Source: Castellaniella hirudinis (lineage in GTDB: Bacteria; Pseudomonadota; Gammaproteobacteria; Burkholderiales; Burkholderiaceae_B). From it: a stretch of DNA of 64,000 nucleotides. Position 1 is the first letter of the stretch; every line of letters starts with the position of its first letter. The stretch is from positions 1 to 64,000 of the forward strand of contig NZ_JBHSDY010000002.1 in the NCBI RefSeq assembly GCF_042651965.1. Direction: 5' to 3'. A program made the translations under genes and the position numbers. This document shows positions 1 to 7,398 of this stretch, one piece after another. Below the pieces are notes generated by a model. That model did not search any database. It worked only from the letters and a program-made list of their open reading frames with translations, and was not told where the DNA came from.

Positions 1-7
1 TGCTCAT
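1..7 (-). CDS. 5' end of an unidentified gene running out of the window
   Basis: An ATG at 7-5 on the minus strand is preceded five bases away by a perfect AGGAG ribosome binding site (13-17), so a gene probably starts here and runs leftwards. Only two codons are visible, so no product can be named. It is divergent from the gene at 84-362. Confidence 0.45.
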
Positions 8-21
8 GACAACTCCTCATC

Positions 22-36
22 GCCTCATTATGAGGC
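22..36. promoter_or_regulatory. Palindrome GCCTCA-TTA-TGAGGC in a divergent intergenic region
   Basis: Perfect 6-bp arms with a 3-bp centre sit between the minus-strand start at 7 and the plus-strand gene at 84. CTCAT is repeated at 3-7, 16-20 and 24-28. This could be an operator shared by the divergent pair. No regulator is visible to match it. Confidence 0.3.
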
Positions 37-83
37 ACGTGGGTGTCTAGAGGTTCCGGGGCGATTCAGTCTATCGCTATTAT

Positions 84-362
84 GTGATGCTTGAGCCTGA
101 CGACATCACTCATCAAAGAGCAAAAAATCAGCTTGCTCGAGAGCTTAATGATGCGGTTGAACAAGGACTGCAAATCAACGGAATCCGTGAGCCTATCTAC
201 GACCTCAATGAGGCAGGAGAGCGTGTGGTTGTCGGTTACGAATCCCTCGCTTGGATGCCTGTCAGCCAGATCGAACCTCGGACGGCACGAGCTCAACGCC
301 TCAAGAATCTTGACGACGATGATTTTGTGCTAACCGAAAATGGCCTGGAATTTCGTCTCTGA
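84..362 (+). CDS. Hypothetical acidic ICE protein, 92 aa
   Basis: I do not recognise this protein. It is small, soluble, without signal peptide or membrane segment, and rich in Asp and Glu with an acidic DDDD stretch near residue 77. The frame is open upstream to a stop at 48-50 with no ATG, so translation starts at the GTG at 84 or the ATG at 87. Neither has a convincing ribosome binding site, which lowers confidence. It faces traD tail to tail with one base between the stops (362 and 364), so the two genes converge. It could be a real small accessory protein of the element or the tail of a gene broken upstream. Confidence 0.45.
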   Translation: MMLEPDDITHQRAKNQLARELNDAVEQGLQINGIREPIYDLNEAGERVVVGYESLAWMPVSQIEPRTARAQRLKNLDDDDFVLTENGLEFRL

Positions 363-363
363 C

Positions 364-2493
364 TCACTCACGATAAAGATCCAGCGAGGTGCCACCACCC
401 GGCGGTTTTCTCGGCGTAGACACGGGGGCCGACGCAGCGTCTTGAGCTTCCAATGCCTTGGCGACAATCGCTGCCAAGCTGAACCGCTTCAGCACAAATC
501 GCTCGTAAAACTCTACTCCCTCGACCGCAGGCAATTCGGGATGCTGCACTTCGATTTGCAGGTCTCCAGGAGTCTCTGGAGGCCGATCAGCCTGGATATG
601 CACGAGTTCATGCCCATCAGACCACAGGATCAGTTCGCCCTTATCCAGTGCTGCGAAATTCTCTGGCGGCACACGCCAGCCGCGCTCCTCCCGCTCTGTG
701 ACTGTCGTTGATGATCCTCCTGCGTCAGAGCCATCAGGTGAGGCGGATGACTTGCTGGTGTTCGCTCCCCGGCTATTCACCATCCCAAGTGACTTGGCTG
801 ATTGAGAGCTCTCGCCAATGATCTTGGCGGCATGTTCGCAGGCCTCCGCGTCGGCCAGTTGGAAGAACAACTTCGTCTTGCAGCCGGTCTCGATAGTGCT
901 TGTGAAGTTTTCCGATACCGCCTCACTCAGTTGTGCGGGTGTCTGCGTCAGCGGAATCAGCGCGATCCGGGATGATCGGTTTTGCGAAAAAATGGTGTTC
1001 ATCGCTGGCATTGCATACGTCGCCATTTCGTCCATGAATGCCAGGAAAAGTGCACGCTCGTCGGGCGGCTCTGCTTGCACCCGAGCAATTGCTGTTCGGA
1101 GATCTGCGACAAAGATTTTTGCGAAGCTCGTAGACGCTTCTGCCTTGGCCATGCTGGGCAAACTGACGTAGATGATTTTTTGGGCGCGAATCGCCTCATA
1201 AAGCCTGACCTCGGGGTTGTACGCCGAGGTGACGGCGCCAAACGCCCCTGTGCCGAACGTCCCCAGGCGTCCTGCGATGCCACCGTATGTCTCCTGAAGA
1301 AGCTTGATGTTGTACCCGCGATTTCCTGGCAGCCGATACTGGTCCAGGAGAAAAAGAAAATCCGCCGTCGCGGGGGCGGTAGGTGCGCGTTCCCGAAGGA
1401 TTTCACAAAACGCCTCCATCGCCTCGCCCGAGCCCAGGATGGTGGACAGATCACGGAATGAATAAGCGAGGCCGGAGACTCTGAGAGCCGCGACAGTGGT
1501 CTTGATCGCTCGGCGGGCTGCTTCCCTGTAGTGATCTTCGCCTGCTCTTTCGGCGGCGGGGATCAGCGCGAGGCAACGGTCGGCAATTTCATCCTCATCG
1601 CCGTCCAGGATCGGGTTGTATGTATTTGATTCATCAGGGTTTCCTGGGTTGATGAAGAGCACATCATGCTCTCGACCGGCAGACCGGGCAAAGGAGAAAA
1701 CTTGCTTCACATCGGCAGCGTCGAGCTTGGCATCGATGAAGATCAGCCCGCCACCCCGTTCAATTTGCTGTTCCATAAGCAACTTGGCGATTGATGTTTT
1801 TCCGCTTCCTGGAGACCCGTAGCCAAGGGTGTTGTAGGGCAAAAGCGCGGCAGGCAGGTAGACCGGGGCACCGGTGTCGATACGTCGCCCGATGCGAAAA
1901 GCTTCTTTGCTGTTCAGGCCGTCGCTGGACCGAATAAGCAGGCGGGTAGGCAGCGCGGGATGCAGCGGTCGGTTTAGCCACACTCGAAGACCCAGCCACA
2001 CGATTCCCCAGGCGATCAGCACCGATTCCCCAATGTTCAGCAGCGTGAGGGCCGTGTCGCTGCTGAGCCAAGCAGCCGGATAAACCACGCGCCAGGCCGG
2101 TGTGAAGCGCAGGAAAGCGGCCACAACAGCACCGCTGAGGGACCATGTGTCTGCAGCGCCGCCGAGTCGCAGTGGTCGCCAGCCGGGCCGTACTGCGCCA
2201 GGCTCATTGGGGTTGCCGATTTCTGGGCACACAATGCTGCGCGGCAGAACGAGGTTTTTTCCTACTCGCCACGCGGCCAGGAGCGAAATTCGGCCTGCCC
2301 AAAACGCCCACCGAGCCACGAATTTCGCCGGTTCCGACACCAGGGCCCTGAGCAAAAAGTGGATTGGCACTCGGAGGGTGGGCGACCACCAGTACGCCCA
2401 GCTCAGTGCGATCAGCAGCAGAATCACGCCGGGGTACGGGTTGATGATGTATTCGACCAGCCAGTCTCGCAGCACGCGCAGTATCTCAATCAT
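364..2493 (-). CDS. traD: TraD/VirD4-family type IV coupling protein of the conjugation machine
   Basis: Inner-membrane ATPase that brings the relaxase-DNA complex to the type IV secretion channel. From the ATG at 2493 it is 709 aa. A hydrophobic segment near residues 22-36 and another near 156-172 anchor it. Walker A (GSPGSGKTS) is at about residues 226-234, a Walker B with DE (FLAFMDEM) at about 484-490, and the sensor-like LTQTPAQ follows near 515. The C-terminus is low-complexity and polar, as is common in TraD. The frame stays open to 2628, but the ATG at 2493 follows a GAGGAG site and overlaps the stop of the upstream HTH gene, so translation of the two is probably coupled. It lies opposite to the traG-traN operon. 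No frameshift or missing motif is seen. Confidence 0.88.
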   Translation of the reverse strand: MIEILRVLRDWLVEYIINPYPGVILLLIALSWAYWWSPTLRVPIHFLLRALVSEPAKFVARWAFWAGRISLLAAWRVGKNLVLPRSIVCPEIGNPNEPGAVRPGWRPLRLGGAADTWSLSGAVVAAFLRFTPAWRVVYPAAWLSSDTALTLLNIGESVLIAWGIVWLGLRVWLNRPLHPALPTRLLIRSSDGLNSKEAFRIGRRIDTGAPVYLPAALLPYNTLGYGSPGSGKTSIAKLLMEQQIERGGGLIFIDAKLDAADVKQVFSFARSAGREHDVLFINPGNPDESNTYNPILDGDEDEIADRCLALIPAAERAGEDHYREAARRAIKTTVAALRVSGLAYSFRDLSTILGSGEAMEAFCEILRERAPTAPATADFLFLLDQYRLPGNRGYNIKLLQETYGGIAGRLGTFGTGAFGAVTSAYNPEVRLYEAIRAQKIIYVSLPSMAKAEASTSFAKIFVADLRTAIARVQAEPPDERALFLAFMDEMATYAMPAMNTIFSQNRSSRIALIPLTQTPAQLSEAVSENFTSTIETGCKTKLFFQLADAEACEHAAKIIGESSQSAKSLGMVNSRGANTSKSSASPDGSDAGGSSTTVTEREERGWRVPPENFAALDKGELILWSDGHELVHIQADRPPETPGDLQIEVQHPELPAVEGVEFYERFVLKRFSLAAIVAKALEAQDAASAPVSTPRKPPGGGTSLDLYRE

Positions 2494-2716
2494 CTTTTTT
2501 TCTCTCCTCGCTACCCAAGTCACTTTTTTTGAGCACGGACTCCAGCCACGTCTCGGGTACACGTGCGTCCCAAATAACCCTGCGCGTTGTTGGCCGTGCC
2601 GGTTCTGGGAAGAGACCACGAGCGACAAGCGACTTTAATCCGCTGGTTGAATAGCCGACTTTGGCTGCCATGTTGGCCCACCCACGGATGAAAAGTTTGT
2701 TTTTTTCTGAATGCAT
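2486..2716 (-). CDS. Small AlpA/MerR-like helix-turn-helix protein upstream of traD
   Basis: A 76-aa protein beginning MHSEKNK. Residues about 14-60 (AAKVGYSTSGLKSLVARGLFP, then an aromatic Trp-Asp and a final helix) look like the winged helix of AlpA or excisionase-like proteins; this assignment rests on pattern only. I chose the ATG at 2716 over the one at 2731 because a GAGAGGG site sits four bases before it. Its last codons overlap the traD start (ATGATTGA), which makes a two-gene unit. In an ICE such a protein could control transfer genes or excision, but it is far from the integrase, so a regulator of transfer is the better guess. Confidence 0.6.
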   Translation of the reverse strand: MHSEKNKLFIRGWANMAAKVGYSTSGLKSLVARGLFPEPARPTTRRVIWDARVPETWLESVLKKSDLGSEERKKDD

Positions 2717-2801
2717 AAATCCCTCTCGCATTAATTTTCAGCCAATAAAACAAATTTTTTAAGAAAAATCGAATGGATTTCCTAGTGAAGCCTATTTTCA
2801 A

Positions 2802-2854
2802 GGGCGCGCCTATACCTTCTGTTGAGCGCGCCCAAAGAGCCTTCTTGGCGCGCT
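2802..2854. repeat. Three GC-rich inverted boxes with mutually exclusive pairings
   Basis: In otherwise AT-rich DNA, GGGCGCGC (2802-2809) pairs perfectly with GCGCGCCC (2826-2833). The overlapping AGCGCGCC (2825-2832) also pairs perfectly with GGCGCGCT (2847-2854). The middle box can therefore pair left or right, but not both. There is no T-run, so neither hairpin is a plain terminator. It lies in the leader of the minus-strand HTH-traD unit if that promoter is further right. Possible roles are a multi-site operator, a conditional leader structure or part of a transfer origin. Confidence 0.5.
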
Positions 2855-2869
2855 ATGACATTTAGTGCT

Positions 2870-2886
2870 TGAGTTAAAATAACTCA
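2870..2886. promoter_or_regulatory. Inverted repeat TGAGTT-AAAAT-AACTCA, candidate operator
   Basis: Perfect 6-bp arms around a 5-bp A/T centre, about 20 bp upstream of the plus-strand promoter. It is well placed to bind a dimeric repressor acting on the divergent traD and traG promoters. The small HTH protein encoded at 2486-2716 is one candidate binder, by position only. Confidence 0.4.
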
Positions 2887-2906
2887 TATTTATCAATGAC
2901 TTAAAT

Positions 2907-2935
2907 TTGATTGTTCGGTCGGTTTTGAGTATAAT
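2907..2935 (+). promoter_or_regulatory. Sigma-70 promoter of the traG-traN operon
   Basis: TTGATT at 2907-2912, a 17-bp spacer and a perfect TATAAT at 2930-2935, about 70 bp before the first plus-strand start at 3005. The region is AT-rich and nothing else here could serve the operon, in which genes follow at short spacing from 3005 to 10108. Confidence 0.65.
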
Positions 2936-3004
2936 TGATTTTGTTGAGTTGGTTTTTACTTCATTCCTTTGATTATAAATTTTGATTTTTGTTAGGAGAT
3001 TCAG

Positions 3005-3268
3005 ATGAGGATTTTTTTGCTAAGAATTTTCCAGGACAGGCGATTTCTTCTCGCCCCAGGAGCTTGGCTGGTGGTATCAGTGGCGGCGACTTTGCTGATT
3101 TGGATCGCAGGCTCTTTGTTCCAGTCCAAGCCTCTGTCGCTGCCCTGGGCTCTCAATCTTTTATGGGCGCTGGAGGGGCCCGTGCTGGTGCTTTGGACGG
3201 GTGTTTACGTCCTGGTTACCGGGCTAATTTTTATCGACACGATTTCGCCAATCTGGCGGAAAAACTGA
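3005..3268 (+). CDS. Small ICE inner-membrane protein, 87 aa
   Basis: First gene of the plus-strand transfer operon, with a good AGGAG site eight bases before its ATG. Two hydrophobic stretches are clear, at about residues 16-38 (LAPGAWLVVSVAATLLIWIA) and 53-76 (LLWALEGPVLVLWTGVYVLV), with basic ends on both sides, so a two-pass membrane protein is expected. I do not recognise a family. Position in front of the TraG/TraN genes suggests an accessory component of the mating-pair apparatus, but this is only context. It ends 22 bp before the next gene. Confidence 0.6.
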   Translation: MRIFLLRIFQDRRFLLAPGAWLVVSVAATLLIWIAGSLFQSKPLSLPWALNLLWALEGPVLVLWTGVYVLVTGLIFIDTISPIWRKN

Positions 3269-3290
3269 TTTTTCTCTAACGGAGATTGAT

Positions 3291-3773
3291 ATGACCACCG
3301 CAAACACGAAATTTTCTATTGACGATCTGATCGAAGCCTCGCGCGGCGCCTGGAGCGATGCCACTCGACACGGGCGGCTGTCTATCCAAGACCGGGAGGC
3401 TGTGACACGCGAACTTCTGCAGGAGTGCCAGGAGGCCGGACTTGACCTCGACGGCCCGGAGGGCCAGGCCGCGATCTCGCTGGGCTATCTGATTTTTGAG
3501 GACACGAGGGTCCAAGAAGCGCAGCGCCGGGAAGCGGCTGGCAGATTTCTCGGCGACGCGCTGAACGACGAAGGCGTCATGCAAGCGCTGAGAGGGGCAA
3601 ATGACGCGGCGCTTCAGCAAGAAATTGTCGAACTCATGGTAGAGGAGGCCGAACTCACCAGCGTCGGCCCTTTGACCCGCCTGGACGACGAAAATTTCGC
3701 GCTCCGCGTGTGGACGGCGACCGATATGGCTGCGGCCGTCCGCAATGCGCATGAAAGCTTTACCGAAGACTGA
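3291..3773 (+). CDS. Hypothetical acidic ICE protein, 160 aa
   Basis: Soluble and strongly acidic, with no signal peptide, membrane segment or motif I can name. It appears mostly helical, with several Glu/Gln-rich stretches (residues 65-110). A CGGAGA site lies six bases before the ATG, and the gene sits 22 bp after the small membrane protein in the same operon, so expression is likely. Function is unknown. Proteins of this size and charge between transfer genes are often regulators or chaperones, but nothing here decides that. Confidence 0.6.
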   Translation: MTTANTKFSIDDLIEASRGAWSDATRHGRLSIQDREAVTRELLQECQEAGLDLDGPEGQAAISLGYLIFEDTRVQEAQRREAAGRFLGDALNDEGVMQALRGANDAALQQEIVELMVEEAELTSVGPLTRLDDENFALRVWTATDMAAAVRNAHESFTED

Positions 3774-3834
3774 CCTCGACCTGCGCCGCCAACCCTCGGC
3801 GGCGCAGATTTGACGCACTCCAGCGGGAAAAATC

Positions 3835-4362
3835 ATGATCAAAAAATTCGAGCTGCTAACAAACGACTTTGTAGAGCCGCTGGACTGCTACAGCGGAAAC
3901 ATGCACCGAATCCGTGCGCTGGTGGACATCCCCGCACACGGAGTCCGCGCCGGAGATCTTGGCGGCTTCCTCTGGGACGAGGGAAATCTCAGCCACGAGG
4001 GCCAGGCGTGGGTGGGCGGGAATGCGCGTGTCGCGGGCAATGTGTCTGGCGATGCACTGGTCAGTGGGCAAGCGTGGGTAGGGCCGTGGGTGCTGGTCCT
4101 GGAGCGTGCACAGATCCGAGACTGGGCGATCCTCGAAGCCATCGGGTGGGTTGGAGGTGACGCCCGAGTAGGCGACCACGCAATCCTGACCGACGTGATC
4201 GTAGTCCGTGACAGAGCACATGTCGGTGGTCGGGTCCGCCTGTCGGGCGGCGACGCTGGACGCGCAACCGTGGTGGGCGGGGAGGCACACCTGACGGGTG
4301 ATTTGCACCTAAACGGCAGCCTGCAGCTGATCGGCACAGGCACCGCCCTGGCGGCTGCCTGA
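3835..4362 (+). CDS. Hexapeptide-repeat (YdcK-like, left-handed beta-helix) protein
   Basis: 175 aa. From about residue 40 onward the sequence is a regular series of imperfect six-residue units (AWVGGN ARVAGN VSGDAL VSGQAW, then AWVGGD ARVGDH and RVRLSG), with small residues and V/I/L spaced as in left-handed beta-helix proteins. Such domains occur in YdcK-like proteins on phages and mobile elements and in acyltransferases. No catalytic His of the acyltransferase type is obvious, so a structural or surface-related role is likelier. It has a GCGGGA-type site upstream and lies 18 bp before traG, inside the transfer operon, which is an unusual place for it. Confidence 0.7.
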   Translation: MIKKFELLTNDFVEPLDCYSGNMHRIRALVDIPAHGVRAGDLGGFLWDEGNLSHEGQAWVGGNARVAGNVSGDALVSGQAWVGPWVLVLERAQIRDWAILEAIGWVGGDARVGDHAILTDVIVVRDRAHVGGRVRLSGGDAGRATVVGGEAHLTGDLHLNGSLQLIGTGTALAAA

Positions 4363-4380
4363 GTCGGGAAAGGGACGGTC

Positions 4381-7300
4381 ATGCCGAATCTCACCGTCTA
4401 CGTCACTGGCGGCGTCGATTATTTTTACTCGGTCCTGAACGGCGTCGCGATGGTCTTCGGGAGTGGAACGCTCATCTGGTCCGCTGCCCTGATGGGCGCG
4501 ATGTTCGCGATCATGACCGGCGCCTGGCACTACATTCAAAAAAACATCGGTTCAGGGATGATCAAGACCCACACCTGGACTGAACACGCCCTGATGATGT
4601 CCATCGCGGTGGCGCTGGGCTTTGCGCCGACAAGGGTGACCCTCCAGAGCGTGTACGGCGATCAGTCCGTCGCCGTGGTCGATAACGTGCCGCTGGTCCT
4701 GGCAGCGCCTGCCGCAATTTTTAGTGGCGTGAGCTACGAAATTTTCAAGGTTTTGGACACTGCCCTCGCGTCAACATCCGGCAGCTACATGTCGGTGAGC
4801 GACAAGGGCTTCGCCACACCGCTGAACCTGTTGTTTGCGATGCGTGGTGGTCTGGAAAGAACATCAGGCGACTTCGCAAAATCATTCCAAAACTATCTTT
4901 TGGACTGCACGAAAAATACAGCAATTAACGCGCAAGCCCTGGCCACCAACCCTGATCTGTTCCAGTACCTGATTGACAACGGCAGGAACACGGGCCTTGT
5001 CGAGACGTACATCGGTGCGGGCGCAGGCAACACAACCACCTCTCTTCCGACAGCGGCAGTGGTCTCCTGCAGCCAGGCGAAAGACCTTCTCGCACGAAGG
5101 TTTGACATCTTTGAAACAGGAAACGGGTCGAACCAATCTGACGTGAATCGTCTGATCAACAACAACGTGAAGGACGCTCAAAGGGGTGCGGCTGGTGGTG
5201 TTGACCATTGGACCTATGCCGACTACCAAGACTCGTTCAACCATCTTCTCGGATTCACAGGTCAGTCTGCGCAGCAGTTCATGCGAACCGCCTTAGTGCG
5301 TAATCTGGTGAACGATACGTATCGATGCGCCAACTCAGCGTATGCAAATTCCGCCTTCGTAAACTGCACCCAGCTGCAGCATGACTCGATGGAGGCTTAC
5401 AAGATCGACTCTGCGGCATCGGCCAGCTTGTTCACCAAGACGATGTTCCCAGCAATGGTCTTGCTCCAAATGCTGTTTTTCGCATTTGGTGTTGTTATTT
5501 TCCTGTACGGCCTTCTGAAAGGCGCTGGAATCGTCGGCTATCTCGCCAAGTATTTCGTCTTTGGTCTGTGGGTTTTTTCGTGGCTGCCATTCGTCGCCGT
5601 CATCAACGCCTTCATCCAGTGGCAGGTCGAAGAAAAAATCCGACAACTTCCCGCAGCAGGCCTCACATCGGAGAACTACGCCACCTACATGTACGACGTG
5701 CTCTCCACAAATCTGGCCATGGCCAGTGATATGCTCGCAGCCACGCCGCTGTTGACGCTGGGCCTTCTGACCGGCTCGGCATATGCGATGGCTGGGTGGG
5801 CCAATCGTCTTTCGGCCAGGGATTACGTGGACGAGTCGCAGGCCGCACCCAGAACAGGCGCCGTGCAGCCGTTGGTACAGACAACTGCCGTACAAACCAG
5901 CAACCAATTGACCGGCTCGCAAAGCGCCGACTACGAAGCGCCAAAATTCTCGGTTTCTGACTCTCTGCGGCACGTCGAGGAGTCCGCACATGCACAATCT
6001 CTCAACTCTCAAGTCGCCCAAATGCGTGCGGCAGAGCGGTATGTCGGCAGCGCCGTACAGGAACTGGGTGGCGGATCGTGGACCAGTTCCGACGGTCGAG
6101 CACACAGCCTGCAACGAATGGACACCCTGCACGAGTCCGAGGGTGTCGCTCTCCAAATCGCCCAGGATCGTGGCTATGGCGCGGATGTGCGTGCAGAAAT
6201 CTCTGCCGGATTCAAGGCGCTGGGATCAGGGACAAGCGCTGCTGAGGTTTATCGGAGCACGGAAAGCGCCGAGGCTCGCGAAGCACTGAGCAAGGGCATC
6301 CACGCCGGCACTCAATACGCCGATCAATACGTCACTCAGGCCCAAGATCAGTACGCCGCTCGTGGGGGCATCCTATCCGACGATACAAGCCGCGCATCCG
6401 ACTCCTACCAGGATCAGAAGCAGCGGGCTACCCAGGACCGCGAAGAATGGAAAGCCGTTTCGTCCAGGACACGGGACGCCTCCTGGAAGCGTGAACTGAG
6501 TGCTCCGTCATTTGGTCGAGCCGTGGAAGAGGACTCCGCGATGGGCACCAGCGGTCACAACTGGGCGCGTCGGATTAACGAGCGATACCGGGAACTGGCC
6601 GCAGAAAACAGCAGCGAAGCTGCTGGCGCGGTCTACTCCGCGCAACTGGCCTACCTGACCCGCAATGGAAAGTCCCAACTGCCCGGGCAAGACGAAGTGG
6701 CGCAATGGCTCACGGTGCAGCGCTATGACCAAGGCTTCGCCAGCCAGATCCTAGGCGAAGTGGCTGCTGTACCTGCCGTGGCTGCAGATCATGGGCGTAA
6801 TGCAGGGATAGGTGACGATGTGCGTGGTCTGGCTGTGTCGGCAGCAGGCCTTGGGACAAGTGTACCCAGCGCCGTCGCCCAAACCGGCGCAGTGCATGGC
6901 CTCCGGTCAGCAGCCGATCTACAAGAGGGCGTTGTCGTGACCGACGACACTGACGGCGGAGGTGCCGGAGTGCGCCGAGGGATGGACGGCCTTCGTAACC
7001 AGCACCAGGAGGGCGTCGCACAAGCTGGCGGTCGCGAGGGCCTGAAGTCGCTTGATGACGCCCAGCAGCAGGCAGAGCATGCCTGGCTGACAACGCAGCA
7101 GAGCCCCAGAGTCGAGGCCCGAGGCAGAGCTCTGGCCGATCACGATGGTCGTGAATCCGGTGCCTCAACTGCCGCAGCTGCGCACGGGGCTGCGCAGGAC
7201 ACAGCGCAGACGCTGGTGACCAGCAGGCAGGCGGTGGGCCAAGCTCAGTCCGCTGCAGCCAAGAAGGTTTTTGGTGCCGATATTTCACAAGGCCGTCCGC

Positions 7301-7398
7301 CTGAAATCTACATCCCACGTGCAGAGCGTGGCGAAGACGGCGAGGTGAAGTACTGGCAAAGACTGCCTCACGACCAAGAGCCGGACAAGAAGAAATGA
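4381..7398 (+). CDS. traG: TraG-like mating-pair formation/stabilisation protein
   Basis: A 1005-aa protein with an N-terminal TraG_N domain. The first 400 residues carry hydrophobic segments at about 25-50, 75-90, 105-120 and a long pair at 355-415. The rest (about 480-1005) is a hydrophilic, Gln/Ala/Ser-rich region expected in the periplasm. In F-type systems TraG acts in pilus assembly and, through its C-terminus, in mating-pair stabilisation and entry exclusion. F TraG is about 940 aa, so the length fits. An AAAGGG site precedes the ATG. Its stop overlaps the start of traN (ATGA), so the two are translationally coupled. The specificity-bearing C-terminus is the part most likely to differ from relatives. 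Confidence 0.87.
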   Translation: MPNLTVYVTGGVDYFYSVLNGVAMVFGSGTLIWSAALMGAMFAIMTGAWHYIQKNIGSGMIKTHTWTEHALMMSIAVALGFAPTRVTLQSVYGDQSVAVVDNVPLVLAAPAAIFSGVSYEIFKVLDTALASTSGSYMSVSDKGFATPLNLLFAMRGGLERTSGDFAKSFQNYLLDCTKNTAINAQALATNPDLFQYLIDNGRNTGLVETYIGAGAGNTTTSLPTAAVVSCSQAKDLLARRFDIFETGNGSNQSDVNRLINNNVKDAQRGAAGGVDHWTYADYQDSFNHLLGFTGQSAQQFMRTALVRNLVNDTYRCANSAYANSAFVNCTQLQHDSMEAYKIDSAASASLFTKTMFPAMVLLQMLFFAFGVVIFLYGLLKGAGIVGYLAKYFVFGLWVFSWLPFVAVINAFIQWQVEEKIRQLPAAGLTSENYATYMYDVLSTNLAMASDMLAATPLLTLGLLTGSAYAMAGWANRLSARDYVDESQAAPRTGAVQPLVQTTAVQTSNQLTGSQSADYEAPKFSVSDSLRHVEESAHAQSLNSQVAQMRAAERYVGSAVQELGGGSWTSSDGRAHSLQRMDTLHESEGVALQIAQDRGYGADVRAEISAGFKALGSGTSAAEVYRSTESAEAREALSKGIHAGTQYADQYVTQAQDQYAARGGILSDDTSRASDSYQDQKQRATQDREEWKAVSSRTRDASWKRELSAPSFGRAVEEDSAMGTSGHNWARRINERYRELAAENSSEAAGAVYSAQLAYLTRNGKSQLPGQDEVAQWLTVQRYDQGFASQILGEVAAVPAVAADHGRNAGIGDDVRGLAVSAAGLGTSVPSAVAQTGAVHGLRSAADLQEGVVVTDDTDGGGAGVRRGMDGLRNQHQEGVAQAGGREGLKSLDDAQQQAEHAWLTTQQSPRVEARGRALADHDGRESGASTAAAAHGAAQDTAQTLVTSRQAVGQAQSAAAKKVFGADISQGRPPEIYIPRAERGEDGEVKYWQRLPHDQEPDKKK

